Part shown: in pieces, positions 15,475-28,330 of the stretch
Position numbering within the stretch: position 1 is the first letter of the stretch
Layout of the letters: the number at the start of each line of letters is the position of its first letter
Source: Sphagnum compactum
Taxonomy: Eukaryota > Bryophyta > Sphagnopsida > Sphagnales
Direction of reading: 5' to 3'
Assembly (NCBI GenBank): GCA_965153455.1
Contig: OZ234497.1
Coordinates: forward strand, 5,518,001-5,582,000
DNA length: 64,000 nt
The notes under the pieces: model-generated
What the model was told of the DNA's origin: nothing
Seen by the model: the letters and a program-made list of their open reading frames with translations, nothing else
The model's database searches: none
Made by a program: the position numbers and the translations under genes

Positions 15475-15873
15475 ATGAAAAACCTTGTTCACCACAGGAT
15501 CGTGTCTTCAGTAGCCTGGGTGACAAGTCAAATTGCACTCACATATGTTGATTACTCTTTCTATGGTAAACAACATATGGCAGATTCCCTGTTCATTTTA
15601 CACAAGGACTCACAACTCTTTACTCTAGAAGACTTTACTTTCCAGCCGGAACAACACTCTTTCATATTTCTGGTGACAAAGATTCATGAAATTTCAATGT
15701 GCGAGACAACACTCGAGCAAGGTGCCATTAGATGTTACAATATGACTGAAGTAGACAGTACAGGGCAGACACTGAAACATATGCCTTTGAGTGAAGTGCA
15801 AGATTGGTTTGGGCCTAAGAGGAAATTAGAAAGCAAAAACAAAGAAGTAAAAGGCTGGAACAATTACCCTTGA
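15475..15873 (+). other. Orphan 132-residue open frame, unidentified
   Basis: This is the longest complex open frame in the first 30 kb. It begins MKNLVHHRIVSSVAW and contains TYVDYSFYGKQHMADS, TLEDFTFQPEQHSF and SEVQDWFGPKRK. Composition is balanced and protein-like rather than repetitive, and the frame stays open about 25 bases upstream of the ATG until a TAA at 15445. Upstream DNA in other frames also looks faintly coding (15280-15450), which would fit a frameshifted pseudogene, a captured gene fragment or the last exon of a gene. I do not recognise the family and cannot assign a function. Confidence 0.35.
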
Positions 15874-18800
15874 ATTTGTCAGACGAAACAGTGATGAATC
15901 AGCTGAAATAACTCAACATACCAGGAATGGTACAAGTCTGGACCAACAACCAAATCAGTGATGTACAAATAGTAACTCTGGCAATTCTTCCTTAATTTAA
16001 AATTTGTGAACAACCATGACTAGCTTCACTGTTGGGCAACGAGGTTGTTCTGAATCATTGGACAGTTGGTGCATGTATTCTTGTTACTTGCACTTAGTCG
16101 TTGCCTAGATGAGCTTTCCATCTAAAGATGCCCCTAAATTAGTGACTTAAAACCCAGGACTAGATTAGTGACGGCCTGGCTAATATTTTCAAGAATGGCT
16201 CTCATCAGGGGAAAAGAACTAACAAAGGAAGACCAGCTGAGAAATGGAACCTAAGATAATCAATAAATGTTAGTTGGTAACACAACAGACCATGTCATTC
16301 ATATAAAAAGACTTGTGATGAACCAAATCATTCATATAATGCATGGCCCCGATAGAGAAACTGCCAAAAATGCATCCATATTTCAAAAAATACAACTCTC
16401 TTCAAGTAAGACTTCTGTTTCAAAATGCTTCAGTGAAAACCAGGTCCATATTGGAAGCTAGAGCTGATCAACTTCTAAAACAGTAAAGATGAATATTGCC
16501 CATTTATATTAAGGTTCTAAAGAGAGAACACATACTGCATGTTGCTTGCTGATTGTGAAGCTCTGTTGTATTACAGCCACAACATCTGGTGTAAGTGTGT
16601 TATTCTACAACCACGAGAAGAACACACTAACCAGAAATTTGTACAAACATACAGCTTAGACAACCACCACCTGAAGGACTGTGATAAGAAAGGTCATAGC
16701 TCAGCAAATATTGAGATGCATAAAATCACAATATAAACTGCATAATACATTTTCCAGAAGCAATGCCACATGAAAGGAACAGTGGAGAATACATATTGAT
16801 GAATCTCAACAAGGTTAGAAATCCATAAAGGCCACAGGAGTGGTTCAAGAGTGATGCAACAAACAGGGGTGAATTCTGAGGAGCCTTGCATACTTGAAGG
16901 CACCTCCAGACCACCCTTCAATGCTTTAAGTACCACTTGCCGGACATAAATTCAGACCACCTGAGCTCAGTGTATTGAATCTTGCAGGACTCACAAAACA
17001 TAAATTTATGTCATAAGGATTGTGATACACAGCACTTTTAAATGAAAGTCCCGACATGTCTCCAAACCATCCACAACAAGCCAGTCCAAAATCACCAACA
17101 ACATTCTCATAAAACAAATAGAGGATTTTTACTGATTGGAAACTGCTTCAAGCAAAAGCTGAAACAATGCTTCAAGAAGAATTTGATCAAGTAGTCATAC
17201 GGGTGGTGGTATTGGTGCAACATATACTTGCTCAATGCAAATATGCTGACAAAGCAATCAGGCAACCCTCATCTTCTCCTGCGACACCTGGCAAATCAAA
17301 ATATGGGAATCTCTAAAGGTAAGCTGATCAAGCCTAGGGGCACAGACAGGGACAATGCAGCTGTGGATGGACTGCAAGATGTATTTGGAGATAAGACAAA
17401 GAAGCATTAATTTCCCAACTTTAGGAAACAGATGTACTTGTAAGAAACTTGGGGCTGCTGACTCGACATCCAACTGAGAGGATTTTAGATCTAGAGCTTC
17501 ATGAGATTGGCTGCTTCCACAAAGAAGCCCCACAATAATCTCCATCTGCCAAACAACATTGCCTTGCAGTTGAATCCCTCACCTTTAACTCTGTTACTGC
17601 TGTCATTGACCCATCAAACATGTAAACTTAACCTTGATAGAAACTTCTTGGAACTCAAATCTAGCTCCTCTCATGGCCACAGTTTTACAATTCCTAAACT
17701 TGACTGTATGAGCCGTCTACCTTTGGTTGCAGGGCTATGCTACAAGGGTAAAAGAGGCTTGCCCATCACTAAATGCCAAAGCTTTGGTAACACTAATAGC
17801 CCCAACCTTGATGAAGTCCTGTTACATACATAATGTCGTGCTAAGTATCCCCATTCCACCCTGTTATTTAGGGTGGCATCAGTGACCATTTCCCAATAAG
17901 AATCTCCATTTCCTCACAGATGGATAAATGAGATCTTTCATAAGAATAGAGAAATCTCCATTCTCACGATGAAGAAGAAACAGCAATGCTAACACTTCCT
18001 CAGGAAGCCACAGAAAGAACCGAACAAGGGGAGACAAAAAACAAAATACACACACTGGTATGAACAAAAGTGCCAGTCTCACACCTGTTCAGGGACCATC
18101 AACAGTAGTATGTATGATAGTGACTTAACTATCACAACTTCCCCACTGACTTCATCAGCTCCCTACAGTGGGTAAAGGCCGGTGACAAGCACCATCCTGC
18201 GAACTGAGTTTCTGCTGCAATTCTGGAAGCAACGGGAAGATTCAGCCATACTACTGGCTAGCAACAGACCCCACAATAAAGACCAGACAAAGAAACAAAG
18301 AAAGACAGAAAGGGAAAAGAACAGGGAAAGACTAAGAACACAGATGGATAAATGTGCATTACAACTCAAAGGTGTACAGAGTCATTTAGCATACCAGATA
18401 ACCAAACAAGAAACTTGTGTCGTGATTAGGGCATGCCAGTGCCACAAGGCCCCTATACACCCAGATGACACAATTGTTAGATGTCTACCTGGAATAAGCA
18501 AAGAATTCCCAAAAGGAAAAAAAGGAGTGGAAAAGCAACATTGCTTACCTGATAACTTGAGGTTCCAGGGGCTCGTTGCCAAATTAATTGATCAAGAGCT
18601 CTGTGAAAAAGTGGCTGCACATACATAATGCATAAGAACACATGGAACCTTTGATCAATCAACAACTACTTGTGCTTGTAAGGGCTTGAGTAACAATCTT
18701 TGGTGATATCTAGGGTATGCAGGCCCTGGACCAAAGATCAGTTTCTCTGAATATATCTGGCTGGAATGATCATGTAGAACAAGACCAAACTAGAGGAACT

Positions 18801-21050
18801 CCTTGCCCTAGTTTTCCCAAATTTCCTCACCCTCTGCTGTTTACCTTACCAAAACATGCATTGATATTTATCACAAGACCAACCCCGACAGAACATGGCA
18901 CAGAATATCAAAACATGGTCAAGGTACCTTCAGAAGTGCCTGTTGGTGAGGACTCAGGTGTGGGTTCACTAATATCTATAATAACACCCATCACAAATCA
19001 TTAGAACAGTGACAGATTTTCAAGCAGCAAACAAATATAGCTGCTATTGTCCTCAGAAGTTCAATAATAGGTGCATATCCAAGAGCTACTATTTGTTCTT
19101 GTGCAAGATAAAGTATGAGTAAATTTGGTGAAGTCGAAAACAGAGACAAGGAAAACAGACTGAATCTTACAACTGCTTACCATTACATCCAGAAATCTGT
19201 TCACCAGAACGAATACCATCCCAATCACAAACCAATCATATATTAGTATATTCACAATGACAAAAAAAAGGACACAAGACAGATCATATGTTTGCGAACA
19301 TCTCACTCCTCTTAAAGTCAAAGATAAAGAAATATGCTAGCAAGCCCTAAACAACATCTGGGTTGAGGCCTGAGAGAAAAATAGAGCTCTGAAAAATAAA
19401 TATATAAAGATCTGAAAAGCAATCCATAAGTTCTTATAGCACCAAACATAAAATGTTGGACTAAGACAAATTCATAGCAGCACACCCCACAGATTACTTA
19501 AGCATACCATGGATCTCAGAAATTGGTTGAGGGACTCACTTTTGTACCATAAATTCAATGGTCCACCATCATGCTGCCTTATATGCTGCCCTGTAGAAAT
19601 TCTCAACCTGTGAATTTCAGTAAAGCCAACCAGACATAAAGACTTGTTTGAAGAAAAAACCTGGAATGTCACCCAACTTCTTGACAAACAAACATGCAAA
19701 TTTTGCTAATATCAAACATAAAGAGTAGCGCTACTTTCTGAGTAAAAGGACATTGATTCTCTAGTATGAAGCCAGAATCCACAAGATTACATGACTCCAT
19801 AGGACTAAATAGCATTTGTCCAATCTGATCAACCATTGATGCAGCAACTACATGTTACCACACAACTGTTCAAAATATAAACAACTTCGTTAATCTTGTC
19901 TTGCCCTCATAGAAGTGTGGCATTTTTCCTCAAGTGATACTCTCATCAATAGCTATTGCTTAGAAAATGAACAAGAAGAGGGGACCTGACACTTACCCCT
20001 TGTGAGAGGGCAGAGAAAACATATTCACCCAATAAAAAGATTGGCTCTGCAAATCACCAAAACATGATTCAATCACGCAGATTTTTCCTATTATGGCAAA
20101 TTATGGATCTGACCCAATGATTGAACTCTAGGACATGCATACAACCTCACCAAGACTAAACTGATAGTGCAATCCTTGGGAGGCTCACATGGAGTGCATC
20201 AGTCTGTCCTAATATGTGAATGATAGAGAACCAGGATTCTGAACCCACAATAGAAAACCCACTAAGAATGTGCTGCTTCTGTGAGCACCATTTTCTGCTA
20301 ATGAACATGCCCAGAACCTGCTCTTGAAAAATGTTGATATGCAGTCTTTTAACTGTGGTTTATTTGGCATTTGCCTGAGGTATTCTGGGAATGAACAAAC
20401 TAGTGAGCACAAGAAGTTACTTACAAGTGGATGAAACTGTGAAAATGCCCTCAAACTCCATAGAAGAATTGGTCCCAGCAGCACCAAAGGTGGCCGATGG
20501 AAGACTATGACAACATTGCAACCCTATTGCCACATGACATGCAAATAGCCATCCGATGATTTCTGCAAAAATCTCCCTCATTCCACCACCACCACCAAGA
20601 GTCATCCTGCTTTCACCATTACAAAAGGTTGACAACAGATGGATCCTCCAGATTTTCTAAATCTGCTCAATTGCCAGCCTGAAAAATGTGAAATGCCATT
20701 TTCCTGAACAGGTTTCATTCAAATTTGGTGAAATTTTCATTTGCACATGGAGCTATCGAGACTTTAAGGTGGTGGGCGTTCAAAGTAGATGTGGCAATGA
20801 ACTCCCTGATGTTCATTGCAAGTTAACAAGAGGTGCATGTTACTAAGGCTACATGCAAATTGTTTGTGAACGTGGACAAAGCTTGGCTTGAACTGGGAAC
20901 CAAATTGCGAGCAACAGCTGCAGACCTAGCTAATTTATGTTGGCTGCATTTTTTCCCTCAAATTCATCTTGCATTCAAACGACCTAACTATATGATATAG
21001 ATCCATTATATGATTTTGTTTGAATCTGCCACAAGAGGCAGAACAATTAC
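15874..21050. other. Non-repetitive stretch with possible minus-strand exons, unresolved
   Basis: Base composition is less AT-rich here and the DNA is not obviously repetitive. Several minus-strand blocks are open and flanked by AG and GT: 19490-19620 (contains RLRISTGQHIRQHDGG), 20000-20050 (between TTTGCAG and GTAAGT), 18550-18615 (PLFHRALDQLIWQRAPG), 18390-18490, and 17270-17370 (SIHSCIVPVCAPRLDQ). Some neighbouring pairs keep frame, but I could not chain them all from the putative first exons at 21.05-21.36 kb. Short open blocks with AG/GT borders are common by chance, so these are candidates only. Confidence 0.3.
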
Positions 21051-21358
21051 CCAATGAGCCGCTTGTTTACTACTAGGGCGGCCACTCTTGGCTGTCCCTT
21101 TCTTGCTGCTTTCTCTAGCAACTCTGGGCTTAGACTATTCTGCTCCTCGTAGGGATTGCAGCATTGTAAAGAGATTTGGCTAGCTGTAAGTATATGTAGG
21201 ACGAAGACTTCCACATTTCTTTCCCAAAAGAAAAAATATGCGAAGTCTTAAGGATGCAAAACTGACAACCCAATACAAAGAGAGGGATGTGCAAAAGAGC
21301 CAGGACTAAGAACCATACTTGGCCGCGGAAAGGCTCCAGATTGCAGTTTCCGAAGCAT
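21051..21358 (-). CDS. Putative first two exons of a gene divergent from eL37
   Basis: Exon 1 at 21358-21319 starts ATG, encodes MLRKLQSGAFPRP and ends CCAA before GTATGG. Exon 2 at 21183-21051 follows a CTTACAG acceptor, joins in frame and continues as TSQISLQCCNPYEEQN and then LLEKAARKGQPRVAALVV, ending before GTAATT. The combined 57-codon frame is open. The basic, Ser/Pro-containing N-terminus could be an organelle-targeting peptide. Exon 3 was not established. The start lies about 90 bp from the telo-box repeat that leads to eL37, which fits a shared bidirectional promoter. The family is not recognised, and this could be a chance frame or a pseudogene. Confidence 0.3.
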
Positions 21359-21447
21359 CAGACCCTGTGTCTGCTTTGAAGATCTTTGCAGAAGCTCAAA
21401 GCCGAACCCTCTTACCCTAACCCTAAATGCTGTGCACGGAAAGGCCG

Positions 21448-22161
21448 AAGCCCTAATTTATGTTCCCCAAAGTTCCCCACTACACCATCATCCCTAAACT
21501 AAGTTCCCATTTTCGAACCCCCATTCACTATTGCACTTTCTCAAAGTTCCCAATGACTTGAGGCTTTTGAACCCGGTGATATGATGGGTAGGACCCTCTA
21601 GAATAATGGGTGAAGAGGTCGGGCGAAACCCTAATTCATGTTCCCCAAAATTCCCTACTACACTATCATCCCTAAACTAGGTTCCCATGTTTAATCGCGC
21701 ATTCACTATTGTACTTTCTCAAAGATCCCAATGACTTGAGGTTTTCGAACCCGATGATATGATGGGTGGGATGCTCTGGAATAATGGGTGAAGAGGTCGG
21801 ATGAAACCCTAATTCATGTTCTCAAAGTTCCCTACTGCACGATTATTTGTAAACTACAAGTTCCCATTTTATATCCCCCATTCACTTTTGCACTTTCTCA
21901 AAGATCCCAATGACTTGAGGTTTTTGAACCCGATGATATGATGGGTGGGACGCTCTGGAATAATGGGTAAAGAGGTCGGATGAAACCCTAATTCATGTTC
22001 CCAAAGTTCCCTACTGCACGATTATTTGTAAACTGCAAGTTCCCATTTTCGATCCCCCATTCACTTTTGCACTTTCTCAAAGATCCCAATGACTTGAGGT
22101 TTTTGAACCCGATGACATGATGGGTGGGACCCTCTGGAATATGGGGTGAAGAGGTCGGGCG
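21448..22161. repeat. Tandem repeat: four units of 178-179 bp, each with a telo-box
   Basis: Units begin at about 21448, 21626, 21804 and 21983, and a fifth start at 22162 leads into the eL37 leader. Each begins with the telo-box AAACCCTAA (AAGCCCTAA in the first). Each then contains ATGTTC, a TTCCC..CTAC block, GTTCCCAT, TTTCTCAAAG, CCCAATGACTTGAGG, GATGGGT and a GAAGAGGTCGG-like end. The two central units are nearly identical, implying recent or homogenised duplication. It directly precedes the eL37 promoter. Confidence 0.9.
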
Positions 22162-22190
22162 AAACCCTAAAACCCAAGCCCTAACAAAAA
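22162..22190 (+). promoter_or_regulatory. Telo-box cluster at the eL37 promoter
   Basis: An AAACCCTAA telo-box is followed within a few bases by a second CCCTAA motif, about 115-140 bp before the eL37 start codon. Telo-boxes are known promoter elements of plant ribosomal-protein and translation-factor genes, where they act with other cis elements in dividing tissue. Function here is inferred from motif and position. Confidence 0.6.
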
Positions 22191-22300
22191 CGGCTGAGGG
22201 TGTTGTGCTGCGGTGTCTTTGTCTAGTCTCTTTTGTTGCAGCGCAGCAGGCGTGCTGTGTGCGATATCTTCTTGTCGCTCCTCCGTCGTCATCAGCAACC

Positions 22301-23600
<1,300 letters not shown>

Positions 23601-26340
23601 AACTTGCCTTGTTGGATAGTTAAAGGCCGGAATGTAGTTGTCAGAGTGATGCCCAATGCTCACATAGTTGGGAGCTGATTGGGAGCTGATGTAATGATCA
23701 AAGGCAATTTACAGGGATTTGTTTCTGCTTCTGGCTTTGTTGGGTGAATGAAGCAGTTTTCAAGGCTACAATGCTAATTCCAGAGTGGTTCTTCATGGGA
23801 ATTGGTTTGAAAGCATACTCCATTCCTCCTGTTGCTCAGCAAGTTTTTCATTTGACAATAGTTTGTGCACACATCAGGTCGCATGGATGCACCCACTGTT
23901 GATTGATACATTCTAAATGTACCTCACGGCTTAGGACTTCTTGATCAATCTTTTTGTGTCCTCTATGCAATTCATGTTACCATTTGCCAGATTCTTATGT
24001 TATTGTGTTGAATTTATGTGCGTAATTTCAAAGACAACCTGAAAGCAACTTCCAGGAACCAAACCTCAACGCAAAGCATTTGGAATTCCTTTTAGATGAA
24101 TGTGACTTCTTTTTTCTTTCCTCTGATACCGCAAGTTGGACAGGCTGACTTAAAACCCTCTTCTGTCTTTTGTTTCCTAAGTTTGTTCTTTCTTCCCTGC
24201 TGTCGTTTTCTGTGTGTTTTGTCTATACTGTTGTGTCTTTCCTTCTTTGGAACTCTCTGTGGCTTGTTGAAGAAGTGCCGACCTTGCTTTGATTTTTCTG
24301 AATCCCAAGAATGGAGATTTCTTGATTCTTATGATAGATATCTGCATCAAATTACAATATATTATATCATTCTAGTGGGTAAGGAAGGCAAAAATAAATG
24401 AGAAACAAAAATGCAAATCACATAATACACATAAGTTTTAAAATCTATACGCATCACTTGTAATATTCCTCTTTCAAACAACATTCTTTTCTTCCAATCT
24501 TCCAAAGTTCTCCATACAAGAATAATAAAAGGTGCATGTCCAAATCCTCCTTTCACAGGATCACACAAGGTTCACATTTCTCCCATCAATATAGTTTTTC
24601 TTATTTTAATCCATTCATGAATCCATTTCTCAATTATTCATAATGGTTTCATCTTCAAAATAAATCAAAGGATGATAAATAATCTACCACGAGTAATTAT
24701 CTAATTATTAGCAAGGTTTTTTAAAAAGAATTTCAATGCTAGCCAAAGGTGTCTGCGTCCAAATTCTTTAAAAAATATCAAATATTGTCATATTGTCACC
24801 CTTTTCTGTACTGCATTACATAGTCATATTTAATTATGAAAAAACACAAAATGGACGAGATTAATGAAAATCTATAATTGTAGTGGTCTAAAATATGGTA
24901 CATATAAAATATTTGACACATTTTGTCTCATTAATATTGATGGGATCAAAATATAAGTAAAAAATGGATTCCATTAAAAACAAGGTCCTTTTTGTCCTAA
25001 GTGGTACACTTTAAAGAATTTGGACCCGGCTAGTGCTTTCAAGTCTAGATCTAACATCTAGCAGCCTGTAAAAATTGTTGAATTTCTTTTTAATCTCACC
25101 ATTTTGTGAACAAAAATGTGATTACTTTGTGTTTTTTATGCTAGAAAGTTGTTCGGTACAAGGTTGTTATTTTTAGTTTTGGAAGCAACCATATGCTCCT
25201 ACAAGTAAAAGGAATGGCAAAAATTGTGAAACCAAAGTAGAAAATTGGTATCCAAAATATTAAACAAGTGGAGTTTATCTCATATAAACCTTAGAAGCAA
25301 AATCTCCCAAGGGAATTGAACCTTGATCCAATTGGATTTTGCCCATTGTAACAAGAAATAGGCATGCAAAACAAAAAAACAACACTATTAATCTAGTCAA
25401 ATAATAAACACATACCAGTTGTCAACAAACACATTCCAAAACCAAGTTATTAACTACAAAAACAAGATTTGAAACCAAAAAAAAGGTTTAGAAAATGGGG
25501 GAACAAAGTATTTCCCTTTCCCTTCCAATGGGTATAAAATGTGATAATCTTTATAGAAATGAAGTGCATTCGGTTTATGCAAAAACCACTAACAATCTCT
25601 AACATGTTTTGTATAAGAATTATAGGTTTGAATATTCTGGCTTCTCTCACTTTCTACCTAAACCTTAAAATATCACGTATGGGTTTCTCATACTAACCAT
25701 TTCAAAAGAAGTGTTCATCACACCTGCTTAATTATACCCCTAAAAAATATTTTCCATCAAATGCATGATTCTAAAGACTCCTATATCCTTAAACTTTAAT
25801 AGCTCATACCTCTTTGAATCGTCATCAACTTTCGGCACCAACCCCTCATATAATTCAACAAGTACATTGCACTTAGTTCAAATAGTCACTAACACAATGG
25901 AAGAAAATAAACAATAATTGTCTACCAAAAAGCCAAAGGAACACATAATCTACTCCACATAATGTAATCACTTAGCTTCTCTTTCACTCTTTAAATCATT
26001 GAACACTAACCACTTCACATTCTTTAGACATAGTTGCCTCTTAATTGTAGCTCCATCCTTCTCCATTCAAAGCCTTTCCACAATAAGCCCTTCATTACAC
26101 ATAAACTACAAACACATCTACTTTCCCTCACCTGCCTTCATGAATACATTTGTGGCCATGGACAATCTTGGAAAAACAACACTACTAAAACACCTTTCGT
26201 TATTCCATGAAGTAATTAGATAGTGACAAATAGAAAACCCTAAACTTTATTCATGTTCACACATTGAACACTCAATAGTGACTCCATATCCGCTTACAAC
26301 ACCTTTCATCTTCCACACTTCCCAAAACCATATCATAGAA
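23601..26340. other. eL37 3' flank and AT-rich intergenic DNA
   Basis: The first few hundred bases should hold the eL37 3'-UTR. Beyond about 24.4 kb the DNA becomes AT-rich with short open frames lacking recognisable domains. Nothing else can be supported. Confidence 0.4.
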
Positions 26341-26349
26341 AGCTGAATG

Positions 26350-28330
26350 AATTTTAACCATTCATACAACTTATGAAAAATAATTTGATTATTAGTTAGC
26401 AATGCCCACATCTTTGAACATGGGTTACAATTGATGTTGCAACATTAGGCATCATAGTCATATTGAAAAAAATGTTCGTTCATCCATTTTAGTCTCATTA
26501 AGTAAGGGAGAGATAAAAGCATGGTTGGGACCAATGTTCCTCCCATGACAATAATGCGCCTTCAAAATACCCAATTGTGCAAAGAATATGTGTTTAGCTT
26601 TTGGTTAAATCCAAAACTCGGGGTAAATAATGTTAGTGGCATTCATTATTTCATGTGACAAAAACCTTCTTTTTAATTTTTCAATGAGGCCATGAGCATC
26701 ATTACTGAATTTCTTTTAACAACTTGCACAACCACCAACTAGTCCATCTTTGAAACCTAATTCAAACACCTTGTAATGTGTAACACTTACAACATGTAAT
26801 TCCTACCATAAAACTGAAATGTTGAATATTCAACCTTGAAGTTGGTTCAATAACCCAAACATGATGTAAAACATCATTGCAAAGGTCCATAATGTCCATA
26901 AACTGACAAAAGTCATTATGCCCATACCTTGCTTGTTCATCACAATACATCCGATAAACATCCCCTTGACAATTTTTTATGACAATCACAAAATCAAAAT
27001 AAAAACATCTCAAGTTTGAACAAACTTAGAAAGACCTTGAACACATTCTAAAATAGGGATGATGTAAACAAGATCCAAAAAACTTCAATATTGCAAAGTA
27101 ACTCCATATTTGCTTTGGTAGATTCATTTGACACTTGTTCTTGAAACATTTAAATCACCAAGGTTTTATACTCTTCAAAATCTGCTTGGTAGGAGAAATC
27201 ATGGAGGTCTAATGTGTCTTGACATTGCAAAACATCTTCAAAGCTTTATGCTCCAAAATTTTCAACCAACTTGCATCTATCGCAACATGTTTAGGGGGTG
27301 TACAATAATAATTATACATAAATTTTAACAGAGCTTCAAACTTGGAAATTAATGGCAGCTTGGAAAGTGTTTGAATAACAAGATTGGTTCGATGGGCAAC
27401 ATAATGCACCCAAAGCATGAAGGGGGCAGGTTTTTCCTTCAAATGTGGGATAACACCATTTTTAGCCCCTTGAAAAATTGACACACCCTCAACACCAAAG
27501 TTGGTTAGTTTGGAAGCCATATCAATTTCGAAAAGGTCTCCATACTATAACAAGCTTGCCACAATCACCTTAATCGGGTTACATGCAATAGCACAAAACA
27601 ACACTTGTGCCAATGTCAACAAAATAAGTATGCGCTTCCAACCTTTAACCACATACATATGAACATCAATCCAACCCTAGCAATCCATAGTAGTGACTTC
27701 ATCAATGGACATATTTAGATTAACTTTACTAATAGAAAAACCAAATGTGTCATTTGAGCACAAGTTCTTGCCATGCATTCAACCATAATCCAAGCACTTG
27801 TATCATTCTAGTGATGTCAAGGGCTTTTTAAAACTTGTAGAAAATCAAATAATTCCTTCATGCTTTTGTAGTTTGTAATTGGGGGCCATGTTTCAAAAGA
27901 TAATAAATTGTCACAAAGTACACAAATTTGCAATCGCGCTCAGAATTCAATCCATTTTGGAAATGATTTATAATAGAACTTTTACCATGCAATGTTGTAA
28001 ACTAACATTCATTCTTAGCATGTTGACAATTGAACTAAATGTTACCCTTGGCGTAGTTGTAAAAACATTTCAATGATTTGCATGTTTCTAAAGGTTATGA
28101 AATTTGGGGGCAAACAACTTTTTGTGTTCTCTACATCATACAAATTCTAGATCCAACCATTAACAATTTACCATTCAGACCAACAACCAATTCTACCCAA
28201 GGCAATTTGGTAGCCCAAACATTTTGAAAAATTCAATTAAATTCCCATTCAAGCTTCCTAGGTTTCTTATAAGGACCAAAATTTGTGAAAGCATGAACTT
28301 TTCCCTTAACATCAGTAGTGCTAAAGGAAA
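26350..28330 (-). mobile_element. Degenerate hAT-like transposase (TTF-type zinc finger / DUF4371-like)
   Basis: Reading the minus strand through stops and frameshifts gives pieces in the order expected of this family. An N-terminal zinc-finger-like segment (WATKLPWVELVVG, then KLFAPKFHNL) lies near 28230-28050. The central segment at 27520-27209 contains FGVEGVSIFQGAKNG, LWVHYVAHRTNLV and SKFEALLKFMYNYY. Further pieces near 27010-26830 include NCQGDVYRMYCDEQAR and HNDFCQFMDIMDL, and near 26700-26530 HEIMNATNIIYPEFW and GILKAHYC. Frame breaks are numerous, so it is inactive. Terminal inverted repeats and an 8-bp target duplication were not located, so the outer limits are approximate. Confidence 0.7.
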
